In this document: positions 1-7,931 of the stretch, in pieces
How positions within the stretch are numbered: the first letter of the stretch is position 1
Layout: each line of letters opens with the position of its first letter
Assembly (NCBI GenBank): GCA_029262835.1
Contig: JAJCYQ010000089.1
Span: 1-64,000, forward strand
Direction of reading: 5' to 3'
From: Bacteroidota bacterium
Lineage (GTDB): Bacteria; Bacteroidota; Rhodothermia; Rhodothermales; UBA10348
Length of the DNA: 64,000 nucleotides
Program-made: the position numbers and the translations under genes
The notes under the pieces: generated by a model
The model's database searches: none
Told to the model about the DNA's origin: nothing
Seen by the model: only the letters and a program-made list of their open reading frames with translations

Positions 1-16
1 CTTTGGGTTCGGGCGG

Positions 17-98
17 CATGACAGCATCTTTTGTGTCGTCACTCCTATGCGTAGCTATGGCTATGCAGACGTCGTGACTCCTTGAATCTGCTGTCATG
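17..98. repeat. Palindromic interspersed element, copy A
   Basis: A non-coding stretch with outer inverted arms catgacagca (17-26) and tgctgtcatg (89-98), perfect over 10 bp. A near-palindromic core cgtagctatggctatgc (50-66) lies exactly at the centre of the arms. A direct repeat of the form gtcgt(c/g)actcc flanks the core. A second element with the same layout and length lies at 29184-29264. It could fold as a long hairpin. No gene is visible in 1-138; the neighbouring DUF3095 gene ends at 139. Confidence 0.6.
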
Positions 99-138
99 GC
101 GCTCCGAACGAGAGGTCCGCTACTTCTTCAACGGGCTT

Positions 139-1305
139 CTAAGCGGCTTCGCTCCGGGATACGCACGTCTTGAACTGCTGCGCAGCGACAGCATAGCCGC
201 CCTGCGCTCCGTCCACAAAATGGACCTGGTCGCCAAACATCTTCTCGACCAGGCACGTTACGATGGCGGCGTCCGATACATGCAGGCCGTAGCACAACTG
301 GCCCGAGCGCTCGCGTTCACGCAGGTAGGCCACGAGTTGCAGCCGCTGCTGGGGCGAACCGCTGAACACCATGCGCAGCGTGCCGTCGAACTTGCAGACG
401 TCCGAGCACGCGGTGACGAGTTCCGGGAGCGCTGCCAGCGGCGAGGCCATGCCGGCCGTGCGGCGAAGGAAGAGCAGGATGTGCATCATGCTCTGCTGCA
501 TGAGGATGAGCGCCGTGCGCACGGCCTGGCGCCAGGCTGCCGGATGTCCGTTCGGCCTGGCGCGTGGCACGAGACGGGAAATCAAGCCGGTGTCGAAGGA
601 GGGTTTGAGGCGCTCGGCCGGCAGCGGGTGGCGGTCTGTCTCGGCTCCATAGACGAGCGAAATGTGGGCAATCAGGCGGCGGTATTCCTCGGCGTCCGGC
701 GCACGGGCTACCAGGGAGACCACTTCACCCTTCGTCGCTGGCACCCGTTTCCAGCCGCACCGGATCCCGGAGAAATCAGGATCTGACGCATCAAGGTCAT
801 CCATACGGTAGACAAGTGAATCGCCCGGGTCTTTGACCGCGCGTTCGGCGCGCGCAATGCCGGTGCCGGAGAGCACCATCTGGTCGTAGTGTTCCGATAC
901 GCGGTAGCGACCGAGCGACACGTCCGTTCCCATGGCTCGAAGTTCAGATACAGGCACCATCCCGACATGAAGGTCCATCTGGTACGCGAGTCGGACGGAC
1001 TCCACGACGCCAAGCAGGGCGCGTCCAACGGGAACCCTGTCCCGATCTGACACGAGAAACGTGGCGCCGTCGCCTCCGAACACGAATGGAACGCGGGGCG
1101 AGACGGCAGCGTTTCGCACAGCGGCAATGCTGCTGGCACCCACGAAATTGACATCCCTGTATCTACCTTCAGCTATCAGCCCCGTCGAGCCCCGGACATC
1201 AACGACGACGCACCACCACGTGGCCGGCACCGGACGCAAAAACGCGTCACTGCACAGCTCTTCGAGCGTTGGAATGACCGGGAGCGTCCTGATGAACTGA
1301 TCCAT
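139..1305 (-). CDS. DUF3095 family protein
   Basis: A 388-aa protein starting MDQFIRTLPVIPTL; the ATG at 1305 was chosen because the frame upstream is not protein-like and would run into the neighbouring gene. It carries the DUF3095 pattern: VVVDVRGSTGLIAEGRY, VNFVGASSIAAV, PFVFGGDGATFLV, and later a Cys-rich FDGTLRMVFSG region. DUF3095 proteins resemble nucleotidyl-cyclase-like folds, and the DVRGST and GGDGATF segments fit that, but enzymatic activity is inferred rather than shown. It is divergent from the antiporter gene at 1412 with 106 bp between them. No signal peptide or membrane segment is apparent, so it is likely cytoplasmic. Confidence 0.8.
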   Translation of the reverse strand: MDQFIRTLPVIPTLEELCSDAFLRPVPATWWCVVVDVRGSTGLIAEGRYRDVNFVGASSIAAVRNAAVSPRVPFVFGGDGATFLVSDRDRVPVGRALLGVVESVRLAYQMDLHVGMVPVSELRAMGTDVSLGRYRVSEHYDQMVLSGTGIARAERAVKDPGDSLVYRMDDLDASDPDFSGIRCGWKRVPATKGEVVSLVARAPDAEEYRRLIAHISLVYGAETDRHPLPAERLKPSFDTGLISRLVPRARPNGHPAAWRQAVRTALILMQQSMMHILLFLRRTAGMASPLAALPELVTACSDVCKFDGTLRMVFSGSPQQRLQLVAYLRERERSGQLCYGLHVSDAAIVTCLVEKMFGDQVHFVDGAQGGYAVAAQQFKTCVSRSEAA

Positions 1306-1411
1306 GCTGTATGTTGGGTCGTTACGTGTTCGTTGAGAGAGTCGCGGTTCCGTTTCGGGGCCATCCCGTCGTATCTTCCCAGCAGGCCATACTGCCGTCC
1401 AAACCGTACCC

Positions 1412-3508
1412 ATGATGCTGCCACTCGCTGTAAACCTGGCCTTTCTCGGCGAAATTGTCGTCCTTTTTGTGGCGGCGGTGGCCATGGCGTATCTGTGCTA
1501 CAGGATTGGCCTGGTGCCCATTGCCGGCTTTCTCATCACGGGCGTCCTTATTGGCCCCACGGCCCTCGGGCTGGTCTCGGACCAGGAGCTCGTAGACGTA
1601 CTCGCCGAAGTGGGCGTGATTCTGCTGCTGTTTACGATCGGTCTGGAGTTCAGCCTCGAGAAATTATCCCGTCTGGCGCGGGCCATCTTCGTGGCCGGTT
1701 CCCTGCAGGGCGCGACGGTCGTCTTTATCGTAACGGGCGTGGCCGTGGCGTTCGGAACGAGCCTGAACATCGGCATTTACACGGGCTTTCTGGTGGCACT
1801 CAGCTCAACGGCCATTGTGCTTGGGCTGCTCACCGATCGCAAGGAAACCGATACGCCCCAGGGCCGGCTGTCCCTGTCCATCTTGATTTTCCAGGACTTT
1901 TCCATCGTAGGTATGGTGCTGCTCGTTCCGCTCCTCTCGGGGGAAGGCGGGTCGACACTCGAGCTGCTATGGATTCTGCTGCGGGCCATTCTGATCATCG
2001 TTGCCATCGTTGTGCTGGCGCGCCGGATTGTGCCCTGGATCCTGGAAAAGGTTGCCCATACGGGGCGACAGGAGATTTTTTTGCTGACGGTTGTGACCAT
2101 CTGCCTGGGCACGGCGGCTCTCGTGAGCCTGTTTGGAGTGAGCCTGGCGCTCGGTGCGTTCATGGCGGGGCTCGTCGTCAGCGAGAGTCACTACAGCGAG
2201 CAGGCGCTGAGCGAAATCCTCCCGCTGCGTACCATTTTCAACGTGGTTTTCTTCGTTTCGGTGGGCATGCTACTCGACATATCGTTCCTCATCGACAATG
2301 CGGGCATTGTGCTCGTCGTCGCGCTGGCCATCCTGGTGCTCAAGATTGTGACGACGTCGGCCAGCGTACTCGTACTCGGGTACCCGATGCGGATTGCGGC
2401 GGCCGTTGGTTTTGGGTTGGCACAGATCGGTGAGTTCTCCTTCGTCCTCGAGCGGGCGGGCCGCTCAGCTGGACTGTCGCCAGCGGGCATGGGCGAAGCC
2501 GGAACGCAGATTTTCATTGCCGCTACCGTGCTTCTCATGCTCGTCACGCCCTTCCAGATTCAGGGGTCAACGCGCTTTGGAGACCGCGTGGCACGCCTTA
2601 TTCCCGGGTCGGGCAGAGCCGGTCGGCGAACAAAGAACGTCCAGACGAATGGTGGCGAGGATACGGTCAATATCGATACGGACGCTTCGTCATCCCAGAC
2701 AGGTGCTTCCACCGCGACCGAACCGCAACACATGGAAGATCACGCCATCATCGTGGGATACGGCCAGGCCGGGCGCCGCCTTGTCCAGGTGCTACAGAAC
2801 AGGGGCATACCATTCATTGTCATCGAAATGAACCCTGAAGCCGTTCGGGAAATGCGGGAAAGTGGTATTCCGACCCTTTACGGGGATGCCGCCGGTGCGC
2901 ACATCCTTGAGGCGGCGGGTATACACGAAGCCAAGATGTGTGTGATCGTTATCAATGATCCGGCCATCACGCCTCGAATTACCCAACAGGCCCGCTACCA
3001 GAACCCGACGTTGCAGATTGTGGTCCGCACGAGGTACCTGGTCGATATGGAGCGACTGCAACGCGTCGGGGCCGATATCGTGGTACCTGAGGAGATGGAG
3101 ACGACGGTCCGCATTTTCTCCCATGTGCTTGGCGCCTACATGATTCCGCCCGATGAGATTGACCGGCAGGTCAAACTGCTGCGCAAGGAGGACTACGGCA
3201 TTGTGCGCGGATCCATCCAGGAAGCCCACCTGATGGTTCTCGAGGGGCTCGATGAGGATGGCCTGCATACCCGGGCGGTGGCTGTCCGCGAAGGCGCCAT
3301 GGCGGCTGGACGCACGCTCAGCGAACTTGAACTGCGCCGCCGGTACGGGCTCACGGTTCTCGCGGTCCGCCGGGACGGAAGGACCACCGCTTCGCCGTCC
3401 GGAGAGTTCGCGCTCCAGGCTGGCGACCGCCTGGTCATGGTGGGCTCAGCGGATCGGTTTGCACGTTGCGCCGATATATTCCGCGTGTCGTCTCAGGAAA
3501 AATCGTAG
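1412..3508 (+). CDS. Kef-type monovalent cation:proton antiporter with RCK domain
   Basis: A 698-aa CPA2-family protein. Residues about 1-385 form a polytopic Na+/H+-exchanger-type domain, with segments such as IAGFLITGVLIGPTALGLV and FTIGLEFS. A hydrophilic linker follows, then an RCK/TrkA-N Rossmann domain from about residue 442 (IIVGYGQAGRRLVQVL, then acidic VIEMN). A TrkA-C domain lies near the C-terminus (GRTLSELELRRRYGLTVLAV). Such proteins export K+ or Na+ in exchange for protons at the inner membrane, gated by nucleotide binding to the RCK domain. The ion is not decidable here. The gene end overlaps the convergent moeA end by 16 bp. Confidence 0.9.
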   Translation: MMLPLAVNLAFLGEIVVLFVAAVAMAYLCYRIGLVPIAGFLITGVLIGPTALGLVSDQELVDVLAEVGVILLLFTIGLEFSLEKLSRLARAIFVAGSLQGATVVFIVTGVAVAFGTSLNIGIYTGFLVALSSTAIVLGLLTDRKETDTPQGRLSLSILIFQDFSIVGMVLLVPLLSGEGGSTLELLWILLRAILIIVAIVVLARRIVPWILEKVAHTGRQEIFLLTVVTICLGTAALVSLFGVSLALGAFMAGLVVSESHYSEQALSEILPLRTIFNVVFFVSVGMLLDISFLIDNAGIVLVVALAILVLKIVTTSASVLVLGYPMRIAAAVGFGLAQIGEFSFVLERAGRSAGLSPAGMGEAGTQIFIAATVLLMLVTPFQIQGSTRFGDRVARLIPGSGRAGRRTKNVQTNGGEDTVNIDTDASSSQTGASTATEPQHMEDHAIIVGYGQAGRRLVQVLQNRGIPFIVIEMNPEAVREMRESGIPTLYGDAAGAHILEAAGIHEAKMCVIVINDPAITPRITQQARYQNPTLQIVVRTRYLVDMERLQRVGADIVVPEEMETTVRIFSHVLGAYMIPPDEIDRQVKLLRKEDYGIVRGSIQEAHLMVLEGLDEDGLHTRAVAVREGAMAAGRTLSELELRRRYGLTVLAVRRDGRTTASPSGEFALQAGDRLVMVGSADRFARCADIFRVSSQEKS

Positions 3509-4848
3509 TACGGCACGCGCGCTTGGCCGGGTGCACTGTCCTGGCCGGGTGCACCCTCGTGGCCGCTGGCACGCTGTTGACCGACGGGTCCGCCGCGCAA
3601 CTCGACGAATCCATCGGCTGCCGTCATCGCGACCAGGTCACCCGATCCGTTCATCGGTACGCGCACGGCCACACCGTCCGTCCCCAGCCGCACGGGCACA
3701 AACTGCGTCCATCCGGGCCTGGCGGCCGGAATGTCACGCGCGGCTACAAGCGGTCGCGCCGTGCGGAAGGTCTCGGCTGCGCGGTCAGAACCCGCCGGTC
3801 GCGCCGTCTCGAGGGCGGACAGGAATGGCAAAACATACCTGTAGACACTCACGAGCGCCGACACCGGGTTGCCGGGTAAGCCGAATACGAATGCTCCAGA
3901 CGCGGCCTTTCCAAACCAGAGTGGCTTGCCGGGTCGCTGGCGGACCCTGTGGAAGACCTGCCGAACGCCGCACGCGGCGAGCACGCCGGGAACGAGGTCG
4001 AAGCGGCCGGCCGAGACGCCGCCCGTGAGGATGATAACGTCAGCGCTGCCGAGGCCGGAATGCACAGCCCGTTGAAGGGGCTCCGCCTTGTCAAGTGCGT
4101 GCTCCAGGTGGATGTTCCTGTAGCCACGCGCGCCAAGCGCCGCCGCCAGAGCCGGGCCGTTCGACTGTCTGATCTGATGATCTTCCACGGGAGATGCGAC
4201 CGGAACCGCTTCGTCGCCCGTTGTGATGACATGTATGCGGGGCGCGGCCGCGACGCGCACATGCGTGCAGCCGACCGATGCCAGCGCGGCCAGTTCCGGC
4301 GCGCGGACGCGCTGGCCAGATGAAAGAAGGACGTCGCCCGCGCGCCCGTCGCTCGCCCGCGCATGGATATTGCGGCCGGGGGCCGCACGGAGAGCGTCCT
4401 GCAGGTGGGCCGCAGCGATGCGCGCCCATCCATCGTCCACTCGCAGCCACTCAACTGGCAGCACAGCGTCGCATCCATGGGGAAGAGGAGCGCCTGTCAT
4501 GATTTCCAGACACGATTCGGGGTTGGAGAGCACGCCCTGCGGCTCGCCCGCCGCCTGTGTTCCGTCTATACAGAGCGCGTACTCGCCGCGCAAGAGGCGC
4601 CGCTTCATGGCATCTGTGTGTACGGCGATGCCGTCCATGGCTACACGGTCGAACGGTGGAAAGTCGCGATCCGCTACGATTTCCTGCGCGAGCACGCGGC
4701 CCGATGCCTGGCCCAGAGGCAGCGTCTCGACGTGGTCGACGGAGCGTGTCTCATGGCGATTGACAGGCGGGCTGTCGAAGCCCTCGACAGGCGCGGCGCC
4801 GCGAAGCGCCGCCTCCAACAACTGGTCGGCTTCCTGGACGGAGATCAT
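3493..4848 (-). CDS. moeA: Molybdopterin molybdenumtransferase MoeA
   Basis: A 451-aa protein that inserts molybdate into adenylylated molybdopterin in molybdenum cofactor synthesis. Family motifs are in order: PFDRVAMDG (65-73), TTGDE (209-213), GGVSAGRFDLV (276-286), RPGKPLWFG (305-313) and GLPGNPVS (323-330). It starts inside the stop of acr3 (ATGA overlap), so it is the last gene of the arsenic operon. The extreme C-terminus (423-446) is four 6-residue repeats (GQQRAS, GHEGAP, GQDSAP, GQARVP) encoded by 18-bp tandem repeats at 3511-3582. No other moco gene or molybdoenzyme is in the window. Confidence 0.93.
   Translation of the reverse strand: MISVQEADQLLEAALRGAAPVEGFDSPPVNRHETRSVDHVETLPLGQASGRVLAQEIVADRDFPPFDRVAMDGIAVHTDAMKRRLLRGEYALCIDGTQAAGEPQGVLSNPESCLEIMTGAPLPHGCDAVLPVEWLRVDDGWARIAAAHLQDALRAAPGRNIHARASDGRAGDVLLSSGQRVRAPELAALASVGCTHVRVAAAPRIHVITTGDEAVPVASPVEDHQIRQSNGPALAAALGARGYRNIHLEHALDKAEPLQRAVHSGLGSADVIILTGGVSAGRFDLVPGVLAACGVRQVFHRVRQRPGKPLWFGKAASGAFVFGLPGNPVSALVSVYRYVLPFLSALETARPAGSDRAAETFRTARPLVAARDIPAARPGWTQFVPVRLGTDGVAVRVPMNGSGDLVAMTAADGFVELRGGPVGQQRASGHEGAPGQDSAPGQARVPYYDFS
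3511..3582 (-). repeat. 18-bp tandem repeat, 4 units, in moeA 3' end
   Basis: Four in-frame 18-bp units; on the + strand three begin with ggccg and share a gg-gca core. They encode a Gly-rich low-complexity tail after the MoeA C-terminal domain. Confidence 0.7.
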
Positions 4849-5951
4849 GGGCTGGGTACGGTTTCAGGGCGCGCCGACGGCCTGCTGCCCGCCGACCGCC
4901 TGTTGAACGCCGGGCGCGTCCAGTCGGCGAGGCGGACGAGGGCGAGCATGATGGGCACTTCAATGAGGACACCAACTACGGTCGCCAACACCGCGCCGCT
5001 CGTGACACCGAACAGGACGATGGCGACGGCCACCGCCATCTCGAAGAAATTACTCGCTCCAATGAGTCCCGCCGGAGCCGCGACAGCGTGCGGAATACGC
5101 CAGGCATAGGCCCAGCCGTAGGCAAGCGCGAAGATGAACAGAGTCTGGACAACGAAGGGCACAGCAATGAGCGCAATGTGCAGCGGACTACCCAGAATCT
5201 GATCGGCCTGGAATGAAAACAGCAGGATGAGCGTGACGAGCAGCGCCAGGATGGTGACCGGTCCGAAGCGTGTCAGGAAGACGCCCTCGAACCACGCCTG
5301 TCCTTTTTTCCGCACAACGACAGTACGCACGAAATAGCCCCCAACGAGCGGGACCACGATGTAGAGCAGCACGGAGTAGAGCAGGGTCTCCCACGGCACA
5401 ATGACATCGGCAACGCCGAGAAGCAGCGCGACAATGGGAACAAAGGCCACGAGCATGATGACGTCGTTGAGAGCGACCTGGACCAGCGTGTACGCAGGAT
5501 CGCCCTTCGAGAGGTAGCTCCAGACAAAAACCATGGCGGTACACGGCGCCGCGCCGAGCAGGATGGCACCGGCTACGTATTCCCGTGCCAGCGACGTCTC
5601 AATAAGCGGGGCGAAGAGGATCTCCAGGAAAAACCAGGCGAAGGCGAACATGGTGAACGGTTTCACCAGCCAGTTCACGGCGAGCGTGACCGTGAGGCCC
5701 TTCGGCTGTCGCCGTACGCCAAGAATGCTGTGGAAGTCAATCTGGAGCATCATGGGAAATATCATCGCCCAGATCAGTATGGCGATCGGCACATTGACCT
5801 GGGCCACAGAGAACTTCGACAGCGCAGCGGGCACGGACGGAACCAGAACGCCGATGGCGACGCCTGCCGCCATGCAGAGTGCAACCCACGCGCTCAGATA
5901 CCGCTCGAAGAACCCGAGGTCCCTGTTCCGTCCTTCTTTGGTTCTACTCAT
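4845..5951 (-). CDS. acr3: Arsenite efflux transporter ACR3
   Basis: A 368-aa inner-membrane protein with about ten hydrophobic segments that extrudes arsenite using the proton gradient. Diagnostic segments are WAMIFPMMLQIDF, NWLVKPFTMFAFAWFFL, the conserved-cysteine motif GAAPCTAMVFVW (Cys137) and GVLIEVPIMLALV near the end. It overlaps arsM by 8 bp upstream and moeA by 4 bp downstream, giving a translationally coupled arsR-arsM-acr3-moeA operon. The hydrophilic C-terminus holds two 6-residue repeats (NRRSAG, SRPSAR; 350-361) from an 18-bp repeat at 4869-4904. Confidence 0.95.
   Translation of the reverse strand: MSRTKEGRNRDLGFFERYLSAWVALCMAAGVAIGVLVPSVPAALSKFSVAQVNVPIAILIWAMIFPMMLQIDFHSILGVRRQPKGLTVTLAVNWLVKPFTMFAFAWFFLEILFAPLIETSLAREYVAGAILLGAAPCTAMVFVWSYLSKGDPAYTLVQVALNDVIMLVAFVPIVALLLGVADVIVPWETLLYSVLLYIVVPLVGGYFVRTVVVRKKGQAWFEGVFLTRFGPVTILALLVTLILLFSFQADQILGSPLHIALIAVPFVVQTLFIFALAYGWAYAWRIPHAVAAPAGLIGASNFFEMAVAVAIVLFGVTSGAVLATVVGVLIEVPIMLALVRLADWTRPAFNRRSAGSRPSARPETVPSP
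4869..4904 (-). repeat. 18-bp tandem repeat, 2 units, in acr3 3' end
   Basis: Two adjacent 18-bp copies (gcgccgacggcctgctgc, then ccgccgaccgcctgttga on the + strand), in frame within the last 20 codons of acr3. Confidence 0.6.
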
Positions 5952-6846
5952 AGTGAACCTGGCCTACGGCGGCAGCGACTCGTCCGCGGACGGTAATGCT
6001 GAAAAGGGGCGATTCCGTTCCGCCAGACGGCTGACATGTCGGGAGTTCACCGTCCTGCTGCTCTCTGTTCTGCTGCTCGCTTTCCGGCTGCTTGCTTTTC
6101 GGCACCTCGCCGTCCAGTCGGTCGCATTCCACCAGCAGTCCTGCCGGCAGGTCGATGGGGCGATGCTGGACCACTTCGACGCCCACGAAACCGGCATGGA
6201 CCAGCAGGGCAAGGTAGTTTCCCTTCTCAAGTGCGCCTGCCACGCAGCCAGCGTAGAGCTCGGCCGATGCCCGAATGCGCTCTGGAAGATGCCCTTCGCT
6301 CACGACGTCAGATATACAGAAATGCCCCCCAGGGCGCAGGACCCTTGCCATTTCGGCGAATGCCTGGGCCTTGTCAGGAACGAGATTCAGAACACAGTTG
6401 GAGATGACGACATCTACACTGTCGTCGTCGAAGGGGAGCGCTTCGATGTCACCATGTTCAAAGTGGACGTTGTCATAGCCAAGAATCCTGGCATTGTCCC
6501 TCGCCTTTTCCACCATTTCGGGCGTGAAGTCGACGCCGAGCACGCGGCCGCTGTCGCCTACGATGCGGCGCGCCACGAAGGCATCGAGCCCCGCTCCAGC
6601 ACCCAGATCAAGGACGGTCTGACCTACGGACAGGTTGGCATGCTCAACAGGAAGCCCACACCCCAGATTCAGGTCGGCATCGGCTACATAGCCGTCGACG
6701 CCGTCATAGGCATCACCAATCATATTGATGTCGTCGCACGATCCGGTGTCACCACAACAGGAGAGCACGTCACCACGGGCAACGGACGCATACTTTTCCC
6801 GGACGGCGGTGCGAAGGGTCTGATGTGTATCCGCTATTTCTGTCAT
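5944..6846 (-). CDS. arsM: Arsenite S-adenosylmethionine methyltransferase ArsM
   Basis: A 300-aa class I methyltransferase that methylates As(III) with SAM in the cytoplasm. The SAM site is VLDLGAGAGLDAF (78-90), with VDFTPEMVEKAR after it. Cysteines typical of ArsM are present: Cys30, Cys31 and Cys37 near the N-terminus, Cys63 (NLGCGLP), Cys151 (ISNCVLN) and Cys201 (YAGCVAGAL). It follows arsR by 54 bp and overlaps acr3. The C-terminal tail is Gln/Glu-rich (KQPESEQQNREQQDG) and encoded by three 15-bp repeats at 6055-6099, so it is probably disordered. The metal-binding cysteines make the call firm. Confidence 0.95.
   Translation of the reverse strand: MTEIADTHQTLRTAVREKYASVARGDVLSCCGDTGSCDDINMIGDAYDGVDGYVADADLNLGCGLPVEHANLSVGQTVLDLGAGAGLDAFVARRIVGDSGRVLGVDFTPEMVEKARDNARILGYDNVHFEHGDIEALPFDDDSVDVVISNCVLNLVPDKAQAFAEMARVLRPGGHFCISDVVSEGHLPERIRASAELYAGCVAGALEKGNYLALLVHAGFVGVEVVQHRPIDLPAGLLVECDRLDGEVPKSKQPESEQQNREQQDGELPTCQPSGGTESPLFSITVRGRVAAAVGQVHYE
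6055..6099 (-). repeat. 15-bp tandem repeat, 3 units, in arsM 3' end
   Basis: Units on the + strand are ctgctgctctctgtt, ctgctgctcgctttc and cggctgcttgctttt. They are in frame with arsM and encode 5-residue repeats rich in Gln and Glu. Confidence 0.7.
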
Positions 6847-6900
6847 TTGATTTAAGAAAGGAGTTTTGCTTGTACTGTAGGGAAGGTGGGCGAAGGTCCG

Positions 6901-7230
6901 TCAGCATGCTTCCGGCGACGCCTGGGTCACGTCCTGGAAATAGCGGTCCAACGAGTCCTTCAGGCGGCCGGCGGCGATGCGGTCAATGCAGTAGCAGGAT
7001 CGCGGGCCGTCGACCTCACCCTGGACCAGGCCAGCTGCTTTGAGCACTTTCAGGTGCTGCGATACCGTAGCCTGCGCGAGCGGCAGAACATCCACGATAT
7101 CGCCGCAAATGCACGTGTCCCGTGCGGCTAGATACTGCAGAATGGCCAGACGCGCGGGATGGCTGATCGCTTTGATCTGTTCGGCCAGTTCGGCCAGCGT
7201 GTCAGGGAAAAGCTCAGATTTTGTCCGCAT
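6901..7230 (-). CDS. arsR: ArsR-family metalloregulator of the arsenic operon
   Basis: A 109-aa winged-helix repressor. The body has [26 protein letters not shown], where Cys40 and Cys42 match the alpha-3 arsenic-binding motif, and a recognition helix [17 protein letters not shown]. Additional Cys79 and Cys81 (SCYC) and a C-terminal Cys109 could also bind metalloid. The ATG at 7230 is preferred over an upstream GTG at 7302, because an AT-rich inverted repeat and a TATAAT box lie between them. It heads the operon arsR-arsM-acr3-moeA and probably represses it until As(III) or Sb(III) binds. Confidence 0.92.
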   Translation of the reverse strand: MRTKSELFPDTLAELAEQIKAISHPARLAILQYLAARDTCICGDIVDVLPLAQATVSQHLKVLKAAGLVQGEVDGPRSCYCIDRIAAGRLKDSLDRYFQDVTQASPEAC

Positions 7231-7261
7231 GCAGATCAAGGGGTTGAAGATGCTCGCATCA

Positions 7262-7282
7262 TCGAATATCGAAATTATACGA
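7262..7282 (-). promoter_or_regulatory. ars operon promoter and ArsR operator
   Basis: An imperfect inverted repeat tcgaatat-N5-ttatacga, 32 bp upstream of the arsR ATG. On the minus strand it contains a perfect TATAAT (7279 to 7274). It is strikingly AT-rich against its surroundings, as is usual for ArsR operators. The -35 region is weak (gtgaac at 7302 to 7297). Repressor binding here would block RNA polymerase; this is inferred. Confidence 0.65.
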
Positions 7283-7364
7283 TTAAACATCAGTGGGTTC
7301 ACTGATCCACGTTAAGTTGCCGTGAAGAAGCCGTACTCGGGTACGGTTCTCATCCTCCCCCGGG

Positions 7365-7410
7365 GGAAAATAAACAGAGCACTCCAGGCCGAAGCCTGGA
7401 GTGCTCTGTT
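7365..7410 (-). terminator. Rho-independent terminator of tRNA-Asn
   Basis: A perfect stem agagcactccaggc / gcctggagtgctct (7376-7389 with 7394-7407, extendable outward to 7372 and 7411). On the minus strand the loop is UUCG closed by C-G, a very stable tetraloop. The minus strand continues with TTTATTTT. It begins directly at the tRNA 3' end. Confidence 0.85.
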
Positions 7411-7485
7411 TGGCTCCCCGGGTAGGATTCGAACCTACGACCCTGCGGTTAACAGCCGCATGCTCTACCGCTGAGCTACCGAGGA
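7411..7485 (-). tRNA. tRNA-Asn (GTT)
   Basis: A 75-nt gene including encoded CCA. The acceptor stem is TCCTCGG paired with CCGGGGA, followed by discriminator G. The D arm has AGCTCAGCGGTAGAGC, the anticodon loop reads CTGTTAACC with anticodon GTT, and the T arm is GTAGGTTCGAATCCTAC. It stands alone, with a promoter box just upstream and a terminator immediately downstream. Confidence 0.95.
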
Positions 7486-7496
7486 GTGGAGAGCAA

Positions 7497-7504
7497 CAAA
7501 TATA
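7497..7504 (-). promoter_or_regulatory. Bacteroidota-type -7 element of tRNA-Asn
   Basis: The minus strand reads TATATTTG, a full match to TAnnTTTG, ending 12 nt before the tRNA 5' end. A TTG lies about 21 nt upstream of it, fitting the -33 element. This supports the lineage assignment. Confidence 0.6.
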
Positions 7505-7931
7505 CGGAGACGTTCGCACTCGAAACAACCCTCTTTGCTGTCTTTTCAATGTCGACGGTTGTTTCGCGGTGTGCCATTCGGCGCACAGGTACGAAATGCC
7601 ATCGACTGAGTTTTCTTCTGTATCTGGACGGACGCAGGCTGAGCCTTCAATGGCCGGAAGACCGGCCAACGCACAGGTGAGATACGCGGTGCGGGCACGT
7701 CCCACCCAGGAAGCAGGCTCAGGTTTCAAAGTCTGAAGGATGAGCTTGCGTCTTTGGTCCACCTCCGCCAGCGCAATATGTTGGTGTTTCGAAATCGACA
7801 GGCTCAGCTTTCAACGGCCGCGAATCCGGCCATCCGAGCACCCGGCCAGCAGGAACGCCACCGCCCAGAGTGCCTTCGCGCACGCCGCACCGCACGGCGC
7901 ACCACCCTTCGCGGCGAACGGCCCGCGCCAG
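7505..7931. other. Intergenic region without a recognisable gene
   Basis: About 430 bp between tRNA-Asn and the end of the M1 peptidase gene. No frame looks like protein. It holds a diverged direct repeat (7638-7668 against 7802-7832, 24 of 31 bases the same), and a third partial copy gctcaggtttcaaagt near 7713. Its function is unknown. Confidence 0.4.

Noticed and set aside
3493-3508. Convergent gene-end overlaps (kef/moeA, GHL10/LytTR, tatD/oxidoreductase) as antisense regulation
   Set aside because: Overlaps are only 11-26 bp and common in compact genomes; nothing indicates a regulatory role.
5533-6855. 440-codon open frame antisense to acr3 and arsM
   Set aside because: It spans two well-defined genes and has no protein-like motif.
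7283-7762. 159-codon open frame covering tRNA-Asn
   Set aside because: It runs through a complete tRNA and its terminator, so it is not a gene.
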